From contig DBWI01000024.1 of assembly GCA_002308915.1 (NCBI GenBank), positions 1 to 64,000 on the forward strand: a DNA stretch of 64,000 nucleotides, in the 5' to 3' direction. The notes beneath the pieces were generated by a model, which ran no database searches, was not told the origin of the DNA, and saw only the letters and a list, made by a program, of their open reading frames with translations. The stretch comes from Christensenella sp. UBA1242 (GTDB lineage: Bacteria > Bacillota > Clostridia > Christensenellales > UBA1242). Shown one piece after another: positions 16,903 through 25,333 of the stretch (positions are counted from its first letter, which is position 1; each line of letters begins with the position of its first letter). The position numbers and the translations under genes were made by a program.

Positions 16903-17550
16903 TTAAAACAAATCTAAAACAAAATTATTTTGACTAATTTCTTTCTTTATTTGCCTGTAATTACTCAAATGTTTTTGTACCAAACTCCAAAAATATTTGC
17001 TATGGTTCATATATTTTAAGTGGCATAGTTCATGTATACAAACATAATCAATACAACTTTGTGAAAGCATTATCATTCTAAAATTTAGTCTAATTTCCTT
17101 TTCGCTATTGCAACTGCCCCATTTCTTTCTTGCTGATATAATTTTTGTTGATTTATATCTTAAATCACAATATTCTGAAAGATGTGAAATCCTCGGTAAA
17201 ATAAGGGATTTAGCCATTTTTAGTAACCATTTTTTGATGACATTTTGAGCGCTACTACCCTTCCTGTATGGTATTAAATAATCACCAATTTGAATATTAT
17301 TTTCAACATATTTTATCTCATATGTAGTACCTAAAAACATTATTTTACTATAATTATAAAACTCTTTGTGTTCACTATACCTTTGTTGTACCTTTGCTAT
17401 GCCTTTTTGTATCCATTCTTCTTTTTCTTCTAATATTTTATTAACTTGATTATCTGAATACCTTAATGGGCAATTAACTTGTACTTCTCCACTATTTAAT
17501 ATCTTTATCGATATCGTTCTTCTTCTACTTCTTTTAACTACTACTTTCAT
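16903..17550 (-). CDS. YgjP/DUF45-type metallopeptidase-like protein
   Basis: 215 residues of the YgjP (DUF45, SprT/M48-like) family. The zinc site HELCHLKYMNHSKYFW matches HExxH with the third ligand downstream, and KKWGSCNSEKEIRLNFR is the family signature. These proteins are predicted zinc metallohydrolases; E. coli YgjP is reported to act on UTP, but the biological role is unsettled. The frame opens 29 codons earlier; the ATG at 17550 directly follows a good promoter and begins at the conserved N-terminus MKVVVKRSRRR. No Shine-Dalgarno sequence is present. Confidence 0.9.
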   Translation of the reverse strand: MKVVVKRSRRRTISIKILNSGEVQVNCPLRYSDNQVNKILEEKEEWIQKGIAKVQQRYSEHKEFYNYSKIMFLGTTYEIKYVENNIQIGDYLIPYRKGSSAQNVIKKWLLKMAKSLILPRISHLSEYCDLRYKSTKIISARKKWGSCNSEKEIRLNFRMIMLSQSCIDYVCIHELCHLKYMNHSKYFWSLVQKHLSNYRQIKKEISQNNFVLDLF

Positions 17551-17557
17551 ATTTTCT

Positions 17558-17586
17558 ATTATATACCAAAATATGGTACTATGCAA
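17558..17586 (-). promoter_or_regulatory. Promoter of the YgjP-like gene, start codon at +1
   Basis: On the minus strand TTGCAT (17581-17586), a 17-bp spacer and TATAAT (17558-17563). The start would be about 17551, immediately before the ATG at 17550. Confidence 0.65.
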
Positions 17587-17630
17587 AATAAAAATATGTA
17601 CTATGCAAAAACAGAATACCCTTAAAAACA

Positions 17631-17660
17631 TTGACAATTAGCTACTTTTTTGTTTATACT
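17631..17660 (+). promoter_or_regulatory. Promoter of the PadR-membrane gene
   Basis: TTGACA (17631-17636), 18 bp, TATACT (17655-17660). A leader of about 22 nt contains GAGGT ahead of the ATG at 17689. Confidence 0.75.
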
Positions 17661-17688
17661 TTAAAAGAAATATATATGAGGTCAAAAA

Positions 17689-19596
17689 ATGGCAAAAGAA
17701 GAACTACCAAGAGGTCAATTATCCACTATAATTCTTTCAACATTATTGGATAATGACAAATATGGTTATGAAATAATAGAATTAATAAGAGAAAAAACCA
17801 ATGGAGATGTAAATATTAAACAACCTAGTTTGTACAGCAGTTTAAAGAGAATGCAAGATCAAGGTCTTATTTCATCTTATTGGAGAGATAGCGAAATTGG
17901 TGGCAGAAGACACTATTACAGCATTACTGATTATGGAAAAAAATATGCTGAAAAATGGCAAGCTGATTGGACAAGTGAAAATATAAAGAATACTAACAAA
18001 ACTAAAACTGTAGAAGAAACAGAAAAGCATGAAGACAATAAGCCAAAAGGTTTTGTTCAATATGACCTATTCTCTAACCCAACATTAATAAGTGAGCCTT
18101 CTGATGAAGTATTTGATTCAATCAAAAAATTACGTCAAGAAGCTGACAATGAACAAATTCCTGAGTCTGCGGACAATATGATTAATTCATTAAGAAATAC
18201 TGGAGTAACAAATAACACAACAGACTCACCTGCACCAATTGACCTTAGCAAAGAATTTTCTCAATTAAAGAAAAATCAAAAAAGTTTTTCTGAATCAATT
18301 AAAAGCAACGAAACACAAATATTTGAAAATAATAGTTTTTATGTACACAATGAAGCAAACGACTATTACGAAAATCAGAAATCAAACAATGACAATATTC
18401 AATTGGACTTAAATGAACAAAATAATGTTTACAAAGAAGAAAATAATATCTTTGAACAAAACAATGAATCTAATGACAATGTCGAAGTTCCAGTTGATGA
18501 AAAACCTACAATTTTTCAAGACACAAAGCAATTTATTGAAACATATGATGAAAATGAAAATAGTGATTCATTATCTACAGAATTTATTGATTTAAATAAT
18601 ATTAGCTTTTCTTCCTTAAATGCAGCAGAACCACAAGAACCTACAAACGAAGAGTTTGAGGAAAATTTTGAAGATAATAACAATAATATTGATGTTATCA
18701 ATAATGAAAAAGACTATTCACCTATTTTGGAAGAAAATGAAGAACAACCTATTAAAGATAATCAACCTAGTTTTGAAACAAAAGATGATGCGATATACAT
18801 AACTGAACGATTAAATTTTGAAACTTTGCCAAAAGTTAAAAAGATTGAACCAAATCGTTTTGAAAAATACGCACAACACAATTCATCATTTGATAAGAAA
18901 TTAACACAGCTTTATGAAAATAGATACAATAACTCATATGAAACTGAAAATAAAACACCTGTTGATTATGCTGAAGAAATAAAAGAAACATATGATAACA
19001 ATGCAAGTGAACAAGAAGTTGAGTACGAAAACAAAGCAAACTATACTTCTAATGTACAAGAATTTGATAATGTAAGAAAAAATTATAATTCATTGACTGA
19101 TTTGCAAAGATATTATAATTCACAAAAAATTAAGTTTGGTATTTATGACAAACAAAATAAAACTCTTGATCAATCAAATTATGTCAAAATCAACAAATTA
19201 AACTTACTATCATTTTCCTGTATTTCAATTATAGCAATCTTAGAATCACTAATAATGTTTCTTGCTAATATGACTTTGCAACAATCTTGGAACTGGTTAT
19301 ATATTATCGTTCCTATCGCCTTTATTGGATTTACTGTTTTCTTTGTTATAAAATACTTAAAAGAAAAAAACAAGCTAACTCCAAAATATGGTGTGCAAAA
19401 TAACAATTGGATGTATAACATTATTTTCTTTATTGTTGCATCCCTTATATTATTCTCATTAAATATTTTGTTTGGAATGGATTTATCACAAGTAGGAAAA
19501 TATGCGACAACATTATGGTACTTAATTTTAATGGCTTCTAACTATGCTTTACTTCCACTTGCAAATTATGTACTAATAAAGTTAAAATTGATTTAA
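17689..19596 (+). CDS. PadR-like winged helix fused to a four-helix membrane domain
   Basis: 635 residues. Residues about 6-95 are a PadR-type winged-helix domain (STIILSTLLDNDKYGYEII, then IKQPSLYSSLKRMQDQGLI and the wing GGRRHYYSITDYGK). Then about 400 residues (100-500) are a disordered linker rich in Asn, Glu, Asp and Gln. The last 130 residues contain four hydrophobic segments at about 508-533, 541-562, 579-600 and 607-630. Typical PadR regulators are 100-200 residues and soluble, so this looks like a membrane-tethered DNA-binding protein. Ligand and targets are unknown. It is transcribed alone between a good promoter and a terminator. Base composition matches the neighbours. Confidence 0.85.
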   Translation: MAKEELPRGQLSTIILSTLLDNDKYGYEIIELIREKTNGDVNIKQPSLYSSLKRMQDQGLISSYWRDSEIGGRRHYYSITDYGKKYAEKWQADWTSENIKNTNKTKTVEETEKHEDNKPKGFVQYDLFSNPTLISEPSDEVFDSIKKLRQEADNEQIPESADNMINSLRNTGVTNNTTDSPAPIDLSKEFSQLKKNQKSFSESIKSNETQIFENNSFYVHNEANDYYENQKSNNDNIQLDLNEQNNVYKEENNIFEQNNESNDNVEVPVDEKPTIFQDTKQFIETYDENENSDSLSTEFIDLNNISFSSLNAAEPQEPTNEEFEENFEDNNNNIDVINNEKDYSPILEENEEQPIKDNQPSFETKDDAIYITERLNFETLPKVKKIEPNRFEKYAQHNSSFDKKLTQLYENRYNNSYETENKTPVDYAEEIKETYDNNASEQEVEYENKANYTSNVQEFDNVRKNYNSLTDLQRYYNSQKIKFGIYDKQNKTLDQSNYVKINKLNLLSFSCISIIAILESLIMFLANMTLQQSWNWLYIIVPIAFIGFTVFFVIKYLKEKNKLTPKYGVQNNNWMYNIIFFIVASLILFSLNILFGMDLSQVGKYATTLWYLILMASNYALLPLANYVLIKLKLI

Positions 19597-19629
19597 TAAA
19601 AAAAACCACAAAAAATGTGGTTTTTTTGT
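19597..19629. terminator. Bidirectional terminator
   Basis: AAAACCACA / TGTGGTTTT stem with an A5 loop, flanked by A-runs and T-runs. It separates the PadR-membrane gene from the convergent SDR gene. Confidence 0.85.
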
Positions 19630-19635
19630 TTACAT

Positions 19636-20364
19636 TTATAATATAAACCCTCCATCCAAAGTAATAATTTGGCCAGTAATATAATCACCTTTTTCAACCA
19701 AAAACTCAACCAAATCAAAAACTTCACTAGGTTCTCCAAATCTCTGCACTAATATAGATTTTTTTAATTCGTTTTTTTCTTCATGAGATAAGTTATTATT
19801 CATATCTGTGTCAATAACACCTGGACATATTGCATTAACAGTTATATTCGAATATCCATATTCTTTTGCCAATGCTTTTGTTAATCCTATTATACCTGCT
19901 TTTGATGCAGAATATGTTGCCTCCATACTTGCACCAACTTGCCCCCATATTGATGATATATTGATTATTTTACCATAATTATTTGCAACCATATTAGGTA
20001 AAACAGCTTTACAAGTGTTTAGACATCCAACAAGATTAGTATTTATAATATCGAAAGTTTTTTCATTTGTTTCATCAATAAACAAACCCTTATTGCTTAT
20101 GCCTGCATTATTTACTAAAACATCAATATGACCAAAAGCATTTATAAATTGATTGACTATATTTTTTACATCAGCATCATTGCCAACATCACCTTTTAGC
20201 AAGATGGCATTACCACCATTATCAATTATTTTGTTATAAACTTCTTTTGCATCTTTATCTGATTGTTTATAGTTAATGCCAACGCAATAACCTTTTTTTG
20301 CAAAACCTTCTGCAATAGCTTTACCTATTCCCCTAGATGCACCAGTAATTAGAATTGTTTTCAT
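19636..20364 (-). CDS. Short-chain dehydrogenase/reductase, FabG-like
   Basis: 242 residues, classical SDR. The NAD(P)-binding motif is TGASRGIGKAIAEG; NNAGIS follows; the catalytic set is Ser in INISSIWG, Tyr-x-x-x-Lys in YSASKAG, and the C-terminal LDGGFIL is typical of FabG. It most resembles 3-oxoacyl-ACP reductase, but it is not in a fatty acid cluster, so another substrate is possible. The frame opens 24 codons earlier; the ATG at 20364 follows TAGGAGAC and starts the conserved MKTILITG. Confidence 0.9.
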   Translation of the reverse strand: MKTILITGASRGIGKAIAEGFAKKGYCVGINYKQSDKDAKEVYNKIIDNGGNAILLKGDVGNDADVKNIVNQFINAFGHIDVLVNNAGISNKGLFIDETNEKTFDIINTNLVGCLNTCKAVLPNMVANNYGKIINISSIWGQVGASMEATYSASKAGIIGLTKALAKEYGYSNITVNAICPGVIDTDMNNNLSHEEKNELKKSILVQRFGEPSEVFDLVEFLVEKGDYITGQIITLDGGFIL

Positions 20365-20423
20365 TTTGTCTCCTAATAAAATACTAATATATTTGAAAGT
20401 AAACATCAAGCAATTTATTGTTA

Positions 20424-20452
20424 TTGACAAAAGCATTTTATCATTATATAAT
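20424..20452 (+). promoter_or_regulatory. Consensus vegetative promoter
   Basis: TTGACA (20424-20429), 17 bp, TATAAT (20447-20452): a perfect match to the sigma-A consensus. The predicted start is near 20459, with AAGGATGG before the ATG at 20474. A consensus promoter predicts strong expression of the small membrane protein. Confidence 0.85.
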
Positions 20453-20473
20453 ATATTTGAAGGATGGTGGATT

Positions 20474-21052
20474 ATGGATAATAAACAAAGAAGAAAATTA
20501 TTGTCAGCAATATACAGAACAATAACATTTTTTTCTGTTCTTGCAATTGGATTAACAATTTATTTGGCAATTGACAAAATTGTAAAAGCAACAAATAATG
20601 TTTTATGGCTAGATATAACATTCTTAAGCGTATCTGGTATATTACTCCTATACATATTGGTTGAAAATGTTAAAACCAAAAAAACATCAAATCAATATGG
20701 CGTTGCTAAATTCTTTTATCATTTCTTTAAACTAAGTTTCTTGGCTGCAATTGTTCTAGCTGTATATTGTTATGTCCAAAATATTGATGTTTTGTCATAT
20801 GTAACTTATGCATTGCCTCTAGGATTGATTTATGGTGTTGAACTTGTTCTTATAATCAACTTAATGCTTGGTATATATTTAACAAGATTAAACAAAAATT
20901 CAACAATCATTATCGACTCTGCAAGCGAAGTTCCAAATTTTGACGATGAAGTTCAACTAAAAAAGAAATTGAATGAACTTAATAGAAAGTTGGAAATGAA
21001 AAAAATTCAAGACAAAATTGACAAAGTTGAAAAAGAACTTGAAGAAAAATAA
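20474..21052 (+). CDS. Small membrane protein with C-terminal coiled coil
   Basis: Not recognised. 192 residues with about four hydrophobic segments (about 15-38, 45-65, 82-105 and 112-138), then a charged C-terminal coiled coil (about 158-192, LKKKLNELNRKLEMKK). The start at 20474, preceded by AAGGATGG, replaces an upstream in-frame ATG inside the promoter. Its consensus promoter and own terminator suggest an abundant monocistronic product. A membrane scaffold role is possible but unsupported. Confidence 0.75.
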   Translation: MDNKQRRKLLSAIYRTITFFSVLAIGLTIYLAIDKIVKATNNVLWLDITFLSVSGILLLYILVENVKTKKTSNQYGVAKFFYHFFKLSFLAAIVLAVYCYVQNIDVLSYVTYALPLGLIYGVELVLIINLMLGIYLTRLNKNSTIIIDSASEVPNFDDEVQLKKKLNELNRKLEMKKIQDKIDKVEKELEEK

Positions 21053-21063
21053 TATTACAAATT

Positions 21064-21097
21064 AAAAAGCATCAGTAAACAACTGATGCTTTTTTTA
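21064..21097. terminator. Bidirectional terminator
   Basis: AAAGCATCAGT / ACTGATGCTTT stem with loop AAACA, T-run on the right and A-run on the left, between the membrane protein and the convergent S1 gene. Confidence 0.88.
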
Positions 21098-21115
21098 TTC
21101 AAAAATTAAAATAAA

Positions 21116-22144
21116 TTACAATTTAAAACTTATTCTATCTTTTTCTGTATCAATATTTTTTATTTCAACTTCAATTTCTTCACCCAATTTAACAAGTTGA
21201 TAAATTCTTTTATCATTATGTTCTGTTGCATCTGCAACATGTAATAAACCTTCAATTTTGTAATCATTGAGTCTAACAATTGCTCCAAATGCCAAAATTT
21301 TAACTACAGTTCCCATGTATCTGTCGCCAACTTTTAAAGTTTTTAAAAGTGCAGATCTTGGATTTTCTGTCATTTGTTTTAGTCCAAGTGAAACTTTTTT
21401 GTTTAACTTATCAATTTTTATAACACGAAAATTATATGTTTCGCCTTCTTTAATATATTCATCAATCTTGGTTACTCTTTCATAAGCAATATCTGATATG
21501 TGTATAAAGCAACTTACGCCATCAACATCAACAAATGCACCATAAGGCATAATTCTTTCAACTTTTCCACTAACAATTTTGTTAATAAAAATACTGCTCC
21601 AAAACAAATTTTCTTGACTTTCTTTTATTTGCTCTTTAAGCATTTTTACAGAACATACTATACTTTTTGAATCACGGTCAATTTCAGTAACAATACCTGT
21701 TAGTTGCTTGTTAAGGTAATAATTTAAATTTCTAGTTCTTATATCTATTTCATCATGTGGAACAACTAAATTATATAATCCAAGTCTTGAAACCAAACAT
21801 CCATTTTTTATCCCAGTAACATAAAAAGATGTTTCTGACCCTATTTTTAATTTTTCTGCAGTATTAGATCCAATAATGATTTGGTCGGCTAATTTTTTTG
21901 AAACCAAAATCATTCCTTCATCATTTTTTTCTCCTAAAATAGCAACCTTAAATCTATCTCCAACTTTTACCAAACTGTAATCTTCAAAATCAGTGCTTTT
22001 AATGAAAGCATCACTCTTTCCACCAATATTAAAAATTGCACCATCTTCTCTTTTTAAGATGATAACACCATCGTAGATATCATCTTTTTTGTATCTAGCA
22101 AAAGTCTTGTCAATTTCGTTTAAGTCAAATTTTATTTCTTCCAT
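21116..22144 (-). CDS. S1-domain RNA-binding protein (ribosomal protein S1 homologue)
   Basis: 342 residues with four S1 (OB-fold) repeats: about 17-90, a degenerate one at 95-170, a well-conserved one at 190-262 (GKVERIMPYGAFVDVDG) and one at 272-342. Bacillota S1 homologues (YpfD type) bind mRNA and can associate with the 30S subunit. It is last in the cmk-plsC-S1 cluster. In many Clostridia ispH is adjacent to or fused with S1 at this place; here it is missing. Start preceded by GGAGAAAAC. Confidence 0.9.
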   Translation of the reverse strand: MEEIKFDLNEIDKTFARYKKDDIYDGVIILKREDGAIFNIGGKSDAFIKSTDFEDYSLVKVGDRFKVAILGEKNDEGMILVSKKLADQIIIGSNTAEKLKIGSETSFYVTGIKNGCLVSRLGLYNLVVPHDEIDIRTRNLNYYLNKQLTGIVTEIDRDSKSIVCSVKMLKEQIKESQENLFWSSIFINKIVSGKVERIMPYGAFVDVDGVSCFIHISDIAYERVTKIDEYIKEGETYNFRVIKIDKLNKKVSLGLKQMTENPRSALLKTLKVGDRYMGTVVKILAFGAIVRLNDYKIEGLLHVADATEHNDKRIYQLVKLGEEIEVEIKNIDTEKDRISFKL

Positions 22145-22189
22145 GTTTTCTCCTGTAATTATGTTAGCAGTACAAAAAAAATTTGTCCA

Positions 22190-22756
22190 CTATTTTAATG
22201 ATTCTTCTCTAAGTTTGAGTAATTGTTCCTTGATTATTTCCCCACTATTGTCGCTTTGTTCTTTTGTTATATAAAATGGCTCACCAATATATATTGTGTT
22301 AAATCTAAATAATCTTGGTTTTTTCTTTATCCAAATTGGAACAATTGGTGCAGAAGATTTTACTGCAAAAATGCCAGCACCATTTTTAATTTCCAAAATA
22401 GGTTCTTGGGTTTTATTTCTAGTCCCTTCTGGAAATATTGTTAATGTTTTGTTATTTTTTAATAGTTTTAAACATTGCTTAACTGTTGATATTTCTACAT
22501 TTTCTCTATCAATAGGAATTGTTTTCATACCCTTTAAAAATGCACGCAATAAAGGCCTTTTATATAATTCTTTTTTTGCTAAAACATGTTGAGTTCTTGT
22601 AAAAATATTCAAAAGTAATAGTGCATCAATATTACTTAAATGATTGCACACAAAAATGCACTTACCTTTAGGCAACTTGGACTTTCGTTTAACAAAAGTT
22701 GGGTATAACAACCAAAAAGGAATAAATGCAATAATTTTTATAAACCAATAAAACAT
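22190..22756 (-). CDS. plsC: 1-acylglycerol-3-phosphate acyltransferase
   Basis: 188 residues, PlsC/LPLAT family. Motif I is NHLSNID (NHxxxxD), motif III FPEGTRNK, and a hydrophobic N-terminus anchors it to the membrane. It transfers the second acyl chain to lysophosphatidic acid in phospholipid synthesis. It overlaps the cmk stop by one base; cmk-plsC is a conserved pair in Clostridia. Confidence 0.93.
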   Translation of the reverse strand: MFYWFIKIIAFIPFWLLYPTFVKRKSKLPKGKCIFVCNHLSNIDALLLLNIFTRTQHVLAKKELYKRPLLRAFLKGMKTIPIDRENVEISTVKQCLKLLKNNKTLTIFPEGTRNKTQEPILEIKNGAGIFAVKSSAPIVPIWIKKKPRLFRFNTIYIGEPFYITKEQSDNSGEIIKEQLLKLREESLK

Positions 22757-23412
22757 TATTTCTCCTTAATGAATTTTATGATTTTTTGCAAACTTTGTTC
22801 AGTTGTATCATTTGAAGTGTCAATAAGAATTGCATCATCAGCTTGCTTTAATGGACTAATTTGTCTATGTGTATCATTGTAATCCCTTGCTAGCAAACTT
22901 TCTTTAACTTCATCTAATGTTATTTTTTCTCCATTAGCAACTAGTGTTGCATATCTTCTATTTGCACGAGCATCTATGCTTGCTGTTATAAAGAACTTAA
23001 ACTCAGCATTAGGAAAAACTTCAGTCCCAATATCTCTACCTTCAATAACCAAATCATATTTTTCAGCAAATTTGTGTTGTATGTTTTTTACAATTTCTCT
23101 AATCTCTGGAACTTGTGAAAAAGTTGATGCTTTTGAACTAATATGTGGTAAAGCAACAAAAGGAAGTGTGTTTTCTCCATCAACATAAACAATCTGATCT
23201 TTACCAACAAACTCAACATCAATTTTGCAAGAAGTTAAAAGATTATGAATCTTTTCACTATCAAGTTCACTAACATTATGCTTATCCAAATAATAAGCAA
23301 TTGCCCTAAATATCATACCAGTATTTAGTGAATGAAATTCTAATTCATCTGCCACCATAACTGCCAAAGTAGACTTACCAGCACAAGCTGGTCCATCAAT
23401 TGCTATAACCAT
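22756..23412 (-). CDS. cmk: Cytidylate kinase
   Basis: 218 residues. The P-loop is DGPACAGKST; the CMP-binding region (IEGRDIGTEVFPNAEFKFF) and the lid (RREA-like, here ANRRYA and ARDYNDTHRQISPL) fit the family. It phosphorylates CMP and dCMP. It overlaps the preceding flavoprotein gene by 10 nt and plsC by one. Confidence 0.96.
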   Translation of the reverse strand: MVIAIDGPACAGKSTLAVMVADELEFHSLNTGMIFRAIAYYLDKHNVSELDSEKIHNLLTSCKIDVEFVGKDQIVYVDGENTLPFVALPHISSKASTFSQVPEIREIVKNIQHKFAEKYDLVIEGRDIGTEVFPNAEFKFFITASIDARANRRYATLVANGEKITLDEVKESLLARDYNDTHRQISPLKQADDAILIDTSNDTTEQSLQKIIKFIKEK

Positions 23413-24626
23413 TTACTTATCACTCCTTTTGCTGCACTATTTGCTGTGGAAAGTGCAATTTGAATATTATAACCACCAGTAAGAGCATCAACATCCAATA
23501 CTTCACCTGCAAAAAACAAATTTTCAACTAATTTGCTTTCCATTGTTTTTGGATTAATTTGTTTTGTATCAACTCCACCATTAGTAATTATAGCATAATC
23601 GATGTCATATAATCTATCAAAATCAAGCTTAAATTTCTTTAACCCATCAACTATTTTTCTTCTAATCTCAATAGTGATTGAATTAGCTTTAAGTTTTTCA
23701 TCAATTCCAATTTGATTTAAAAATACACTAATTAAATTTTTTGGAAGCAAGTTCTTTAATATATTATTTATCTGTAAATTTTTGTTTTCATCAAACTCAC
23801 GTAATAATCTGTTTTCTAACTTTTCAAATGTTAAAGCTGGCTTGAAATCAATAAACAAATCGATATTAGAAATTTTGTTAATATAACTAGATATTGTTAG
23901 TGCAATAGGTCCACTTATACCATCTCTTGTGAATAACATTTCACCAAATTCACTTTTTATTAGTTTGTTATTTGAATATGCAGACAATTCTACATTCTTC
24001 AAACTAAGTCCTTCAAGCTCTTTTATGTAGGAATTTTTTAATTTTATTGGACAAAGAGCTGGTCTTTGTTCAATTATGTTATGCCCAAACTTTTTTGCAA
24101 TTTTGTAACCAAATCCAGTACTGCCAGTTGCCTTATAAGATAATCCGCCTGTACAGACAACCAATGAATCTGATTTATAATCACCCACATTAGTTTTAAC
24201 AACAAAAGAATTTTCATCTTTATACACATCTTTTACTTCTGTGTTAAGCAAAACTTTTACACCAGAATTTTGACATCTGTTTTGCAAAGCCTTGATAATA
24301 TCACTAGATTTGTCGCTAACTGGGAATACTCTATTACCTCTTTCTGTTTTTAATTCAATACCTTCGCTTTGTATCATATCAATTGTATCACTTGGAGAAA
24401 ATGAAAATATGCTACCATATAAAAACTTTGAATTAGTCACAACATTGCTTAAAAAATCTTGTGGTAAACAATTATTTGTGACATTACATCTACCTTTGCC
24501 TGTTATATATAATTTTTTGCCAAGTTTTTCATTTTTTTCAATCAATATCACTTCATGCCCAGCGTTTGAAATAATACTAGAAGAAAACATGCCACTTGGA
24601 CCACCACCAATAACTATTACTTTCAT
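23403..24626 (-). CDS. HI0933/BaiN-family flavoprotein (NAD(P)/FAD-dependent)
   Basis: 407 residues. The FAD-binding motif GGGPSGMFSS is followed by the family signature GKKLYITGKGRCNVTNNC; near the C-terminus are GGVDTKQINPKTMESK and FFAGEVLDVDALTGGYN. The family consists of predicted oxidoreductases whose substrate is generally unknown (one member, BaiN, has been linked to bile acid reduction in gut Clostridia). Position between rluB and cmk is conserved in Clostridia, suggesting a housekeeping role. Confidence 0.9.
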   Translation of the reverse strand: MKVIVIGGGPSGMFSSSIISNAGHEVILIEKNEKLGKKLYITGKGRCNVTNNCLPQDFLSNVVTNSKFLYGSIFSFSPSDTIDMIQSEGIELKTERGNRVFPVSDKSSDIIKALQNRCQNSGVKVLLNTEVKDVYKDENSFVVKTNVGDYKSDSLVVCTGGLSYKATGSTGFGYKIAKKFGHNIIEQRPALCPIKLKNSYIKELEGLSLKNVELSAYSNNKLIKSEFGEMLFTRDGISGPIALTISSYINKISNIDLFIDFKPALTFEKLENRLLREFDENKNLQINNILKNLLPKNLISVFLNQIGIDEKLKANSITIEIRRKIVDGLKKFKLDFDRLYDIDYAIITNGGVDTKQINPKTMESKLVENLFFAGEVLDVDALTGGYNIQIALSTANSAAKGVISKWL

Positions 24627-25330
24627 TTTTCTCCTAATAGGCTACAAATTTCAAAATCATTCAATGGTCTATATTCTCCTCTGCTTAGCCCACCTAATTT
24701 TATTTCACCTATTCTTACTCTTTTTAACAGTTTTATATTTTTGCCAATTGCTTCAAACATTCTTCTAATTTGTCTATTTTTACCTTCATGAATAACTACT
24801 GACAGTTTTGCATCACCATTAATCAATTCCAAAAACTCAACTTTTGCTTTTGGCATTCTTACACCTTTTTCTACAACGCCATTTCTTAAAACAGCAAGTT
24901 CACTTTCAAGTATGCCACCTTCAATTTTAACAATATATTCTTTTTCGGTCTCATGCGATGGATGACTAATCTTTTGAGCCAAATCACCATCATTTGTTAG
25001 AATAATTAAACCTTCTGTATCATAGTCAAGTCTTCCAATTGTAAATAATCTTACATCGCTTTTTACAATGTCAAAAACAGTTTTTCTACCTCTATCGTCC
25101 ATTGCACTACAAATATAACCTTTAGGTTTATTTAATTTGTAATAGACATAGTTAGAAGGCAAACTTAATTGTTTGCCTTCTAACTCAACTTTGTCTTTTT
25201 TTACATTAACATCATATGACAAATCTGTTATAACTTTTCCGTTGACAAATACTTTGCCATCAATAACAAATTGTTCACTTTTTCTTCTTGAGGCAACTCC
25301 ACAAAGTGCCAAATATTTGTTTATTCGCAT
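24623..25330 (-). CDS. rluB: RluB-type 23S rRNA pseudouridine synthase
   Basis: 235 residues: an S4 domain (MRINKYLALCGVASRRKSEQ) and the RsuA/RluB catalytic domain, catalytic Asp in GRLDYDTEGLI. The family modifies 23S rRNA at the peptidyl transferase centre region. It overlaps the flavoprotein start by four bases and is 3 nt from the carboxypeptidase upstream. The scpAB-dac-rluB order is conserved in Bacillota. Confidence 0.94.
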   Translation of the reverse strand: MRINKYLALCGVASRRKSEQFVIDGKVFVNGKVITDLSYDVNVKKDKVELEGKQLSLPSNYVYYKLNKPKGYICSAMDDRGRKTVFDIVKSDVRLFTIGRLDYDTEGLIILTNDGDLAQKISHPSHETEKEYIVKIEGGILESELAVLRNGVVEKGVRMPKAKVEFLELINGDAKLSVVIHEGKNRQIRRMFEAIGKNIKLLKRVRIGEIKLGGLSRGEYRPLNDFEICSLLGEK

Positions 25331-25333
25331 TCC

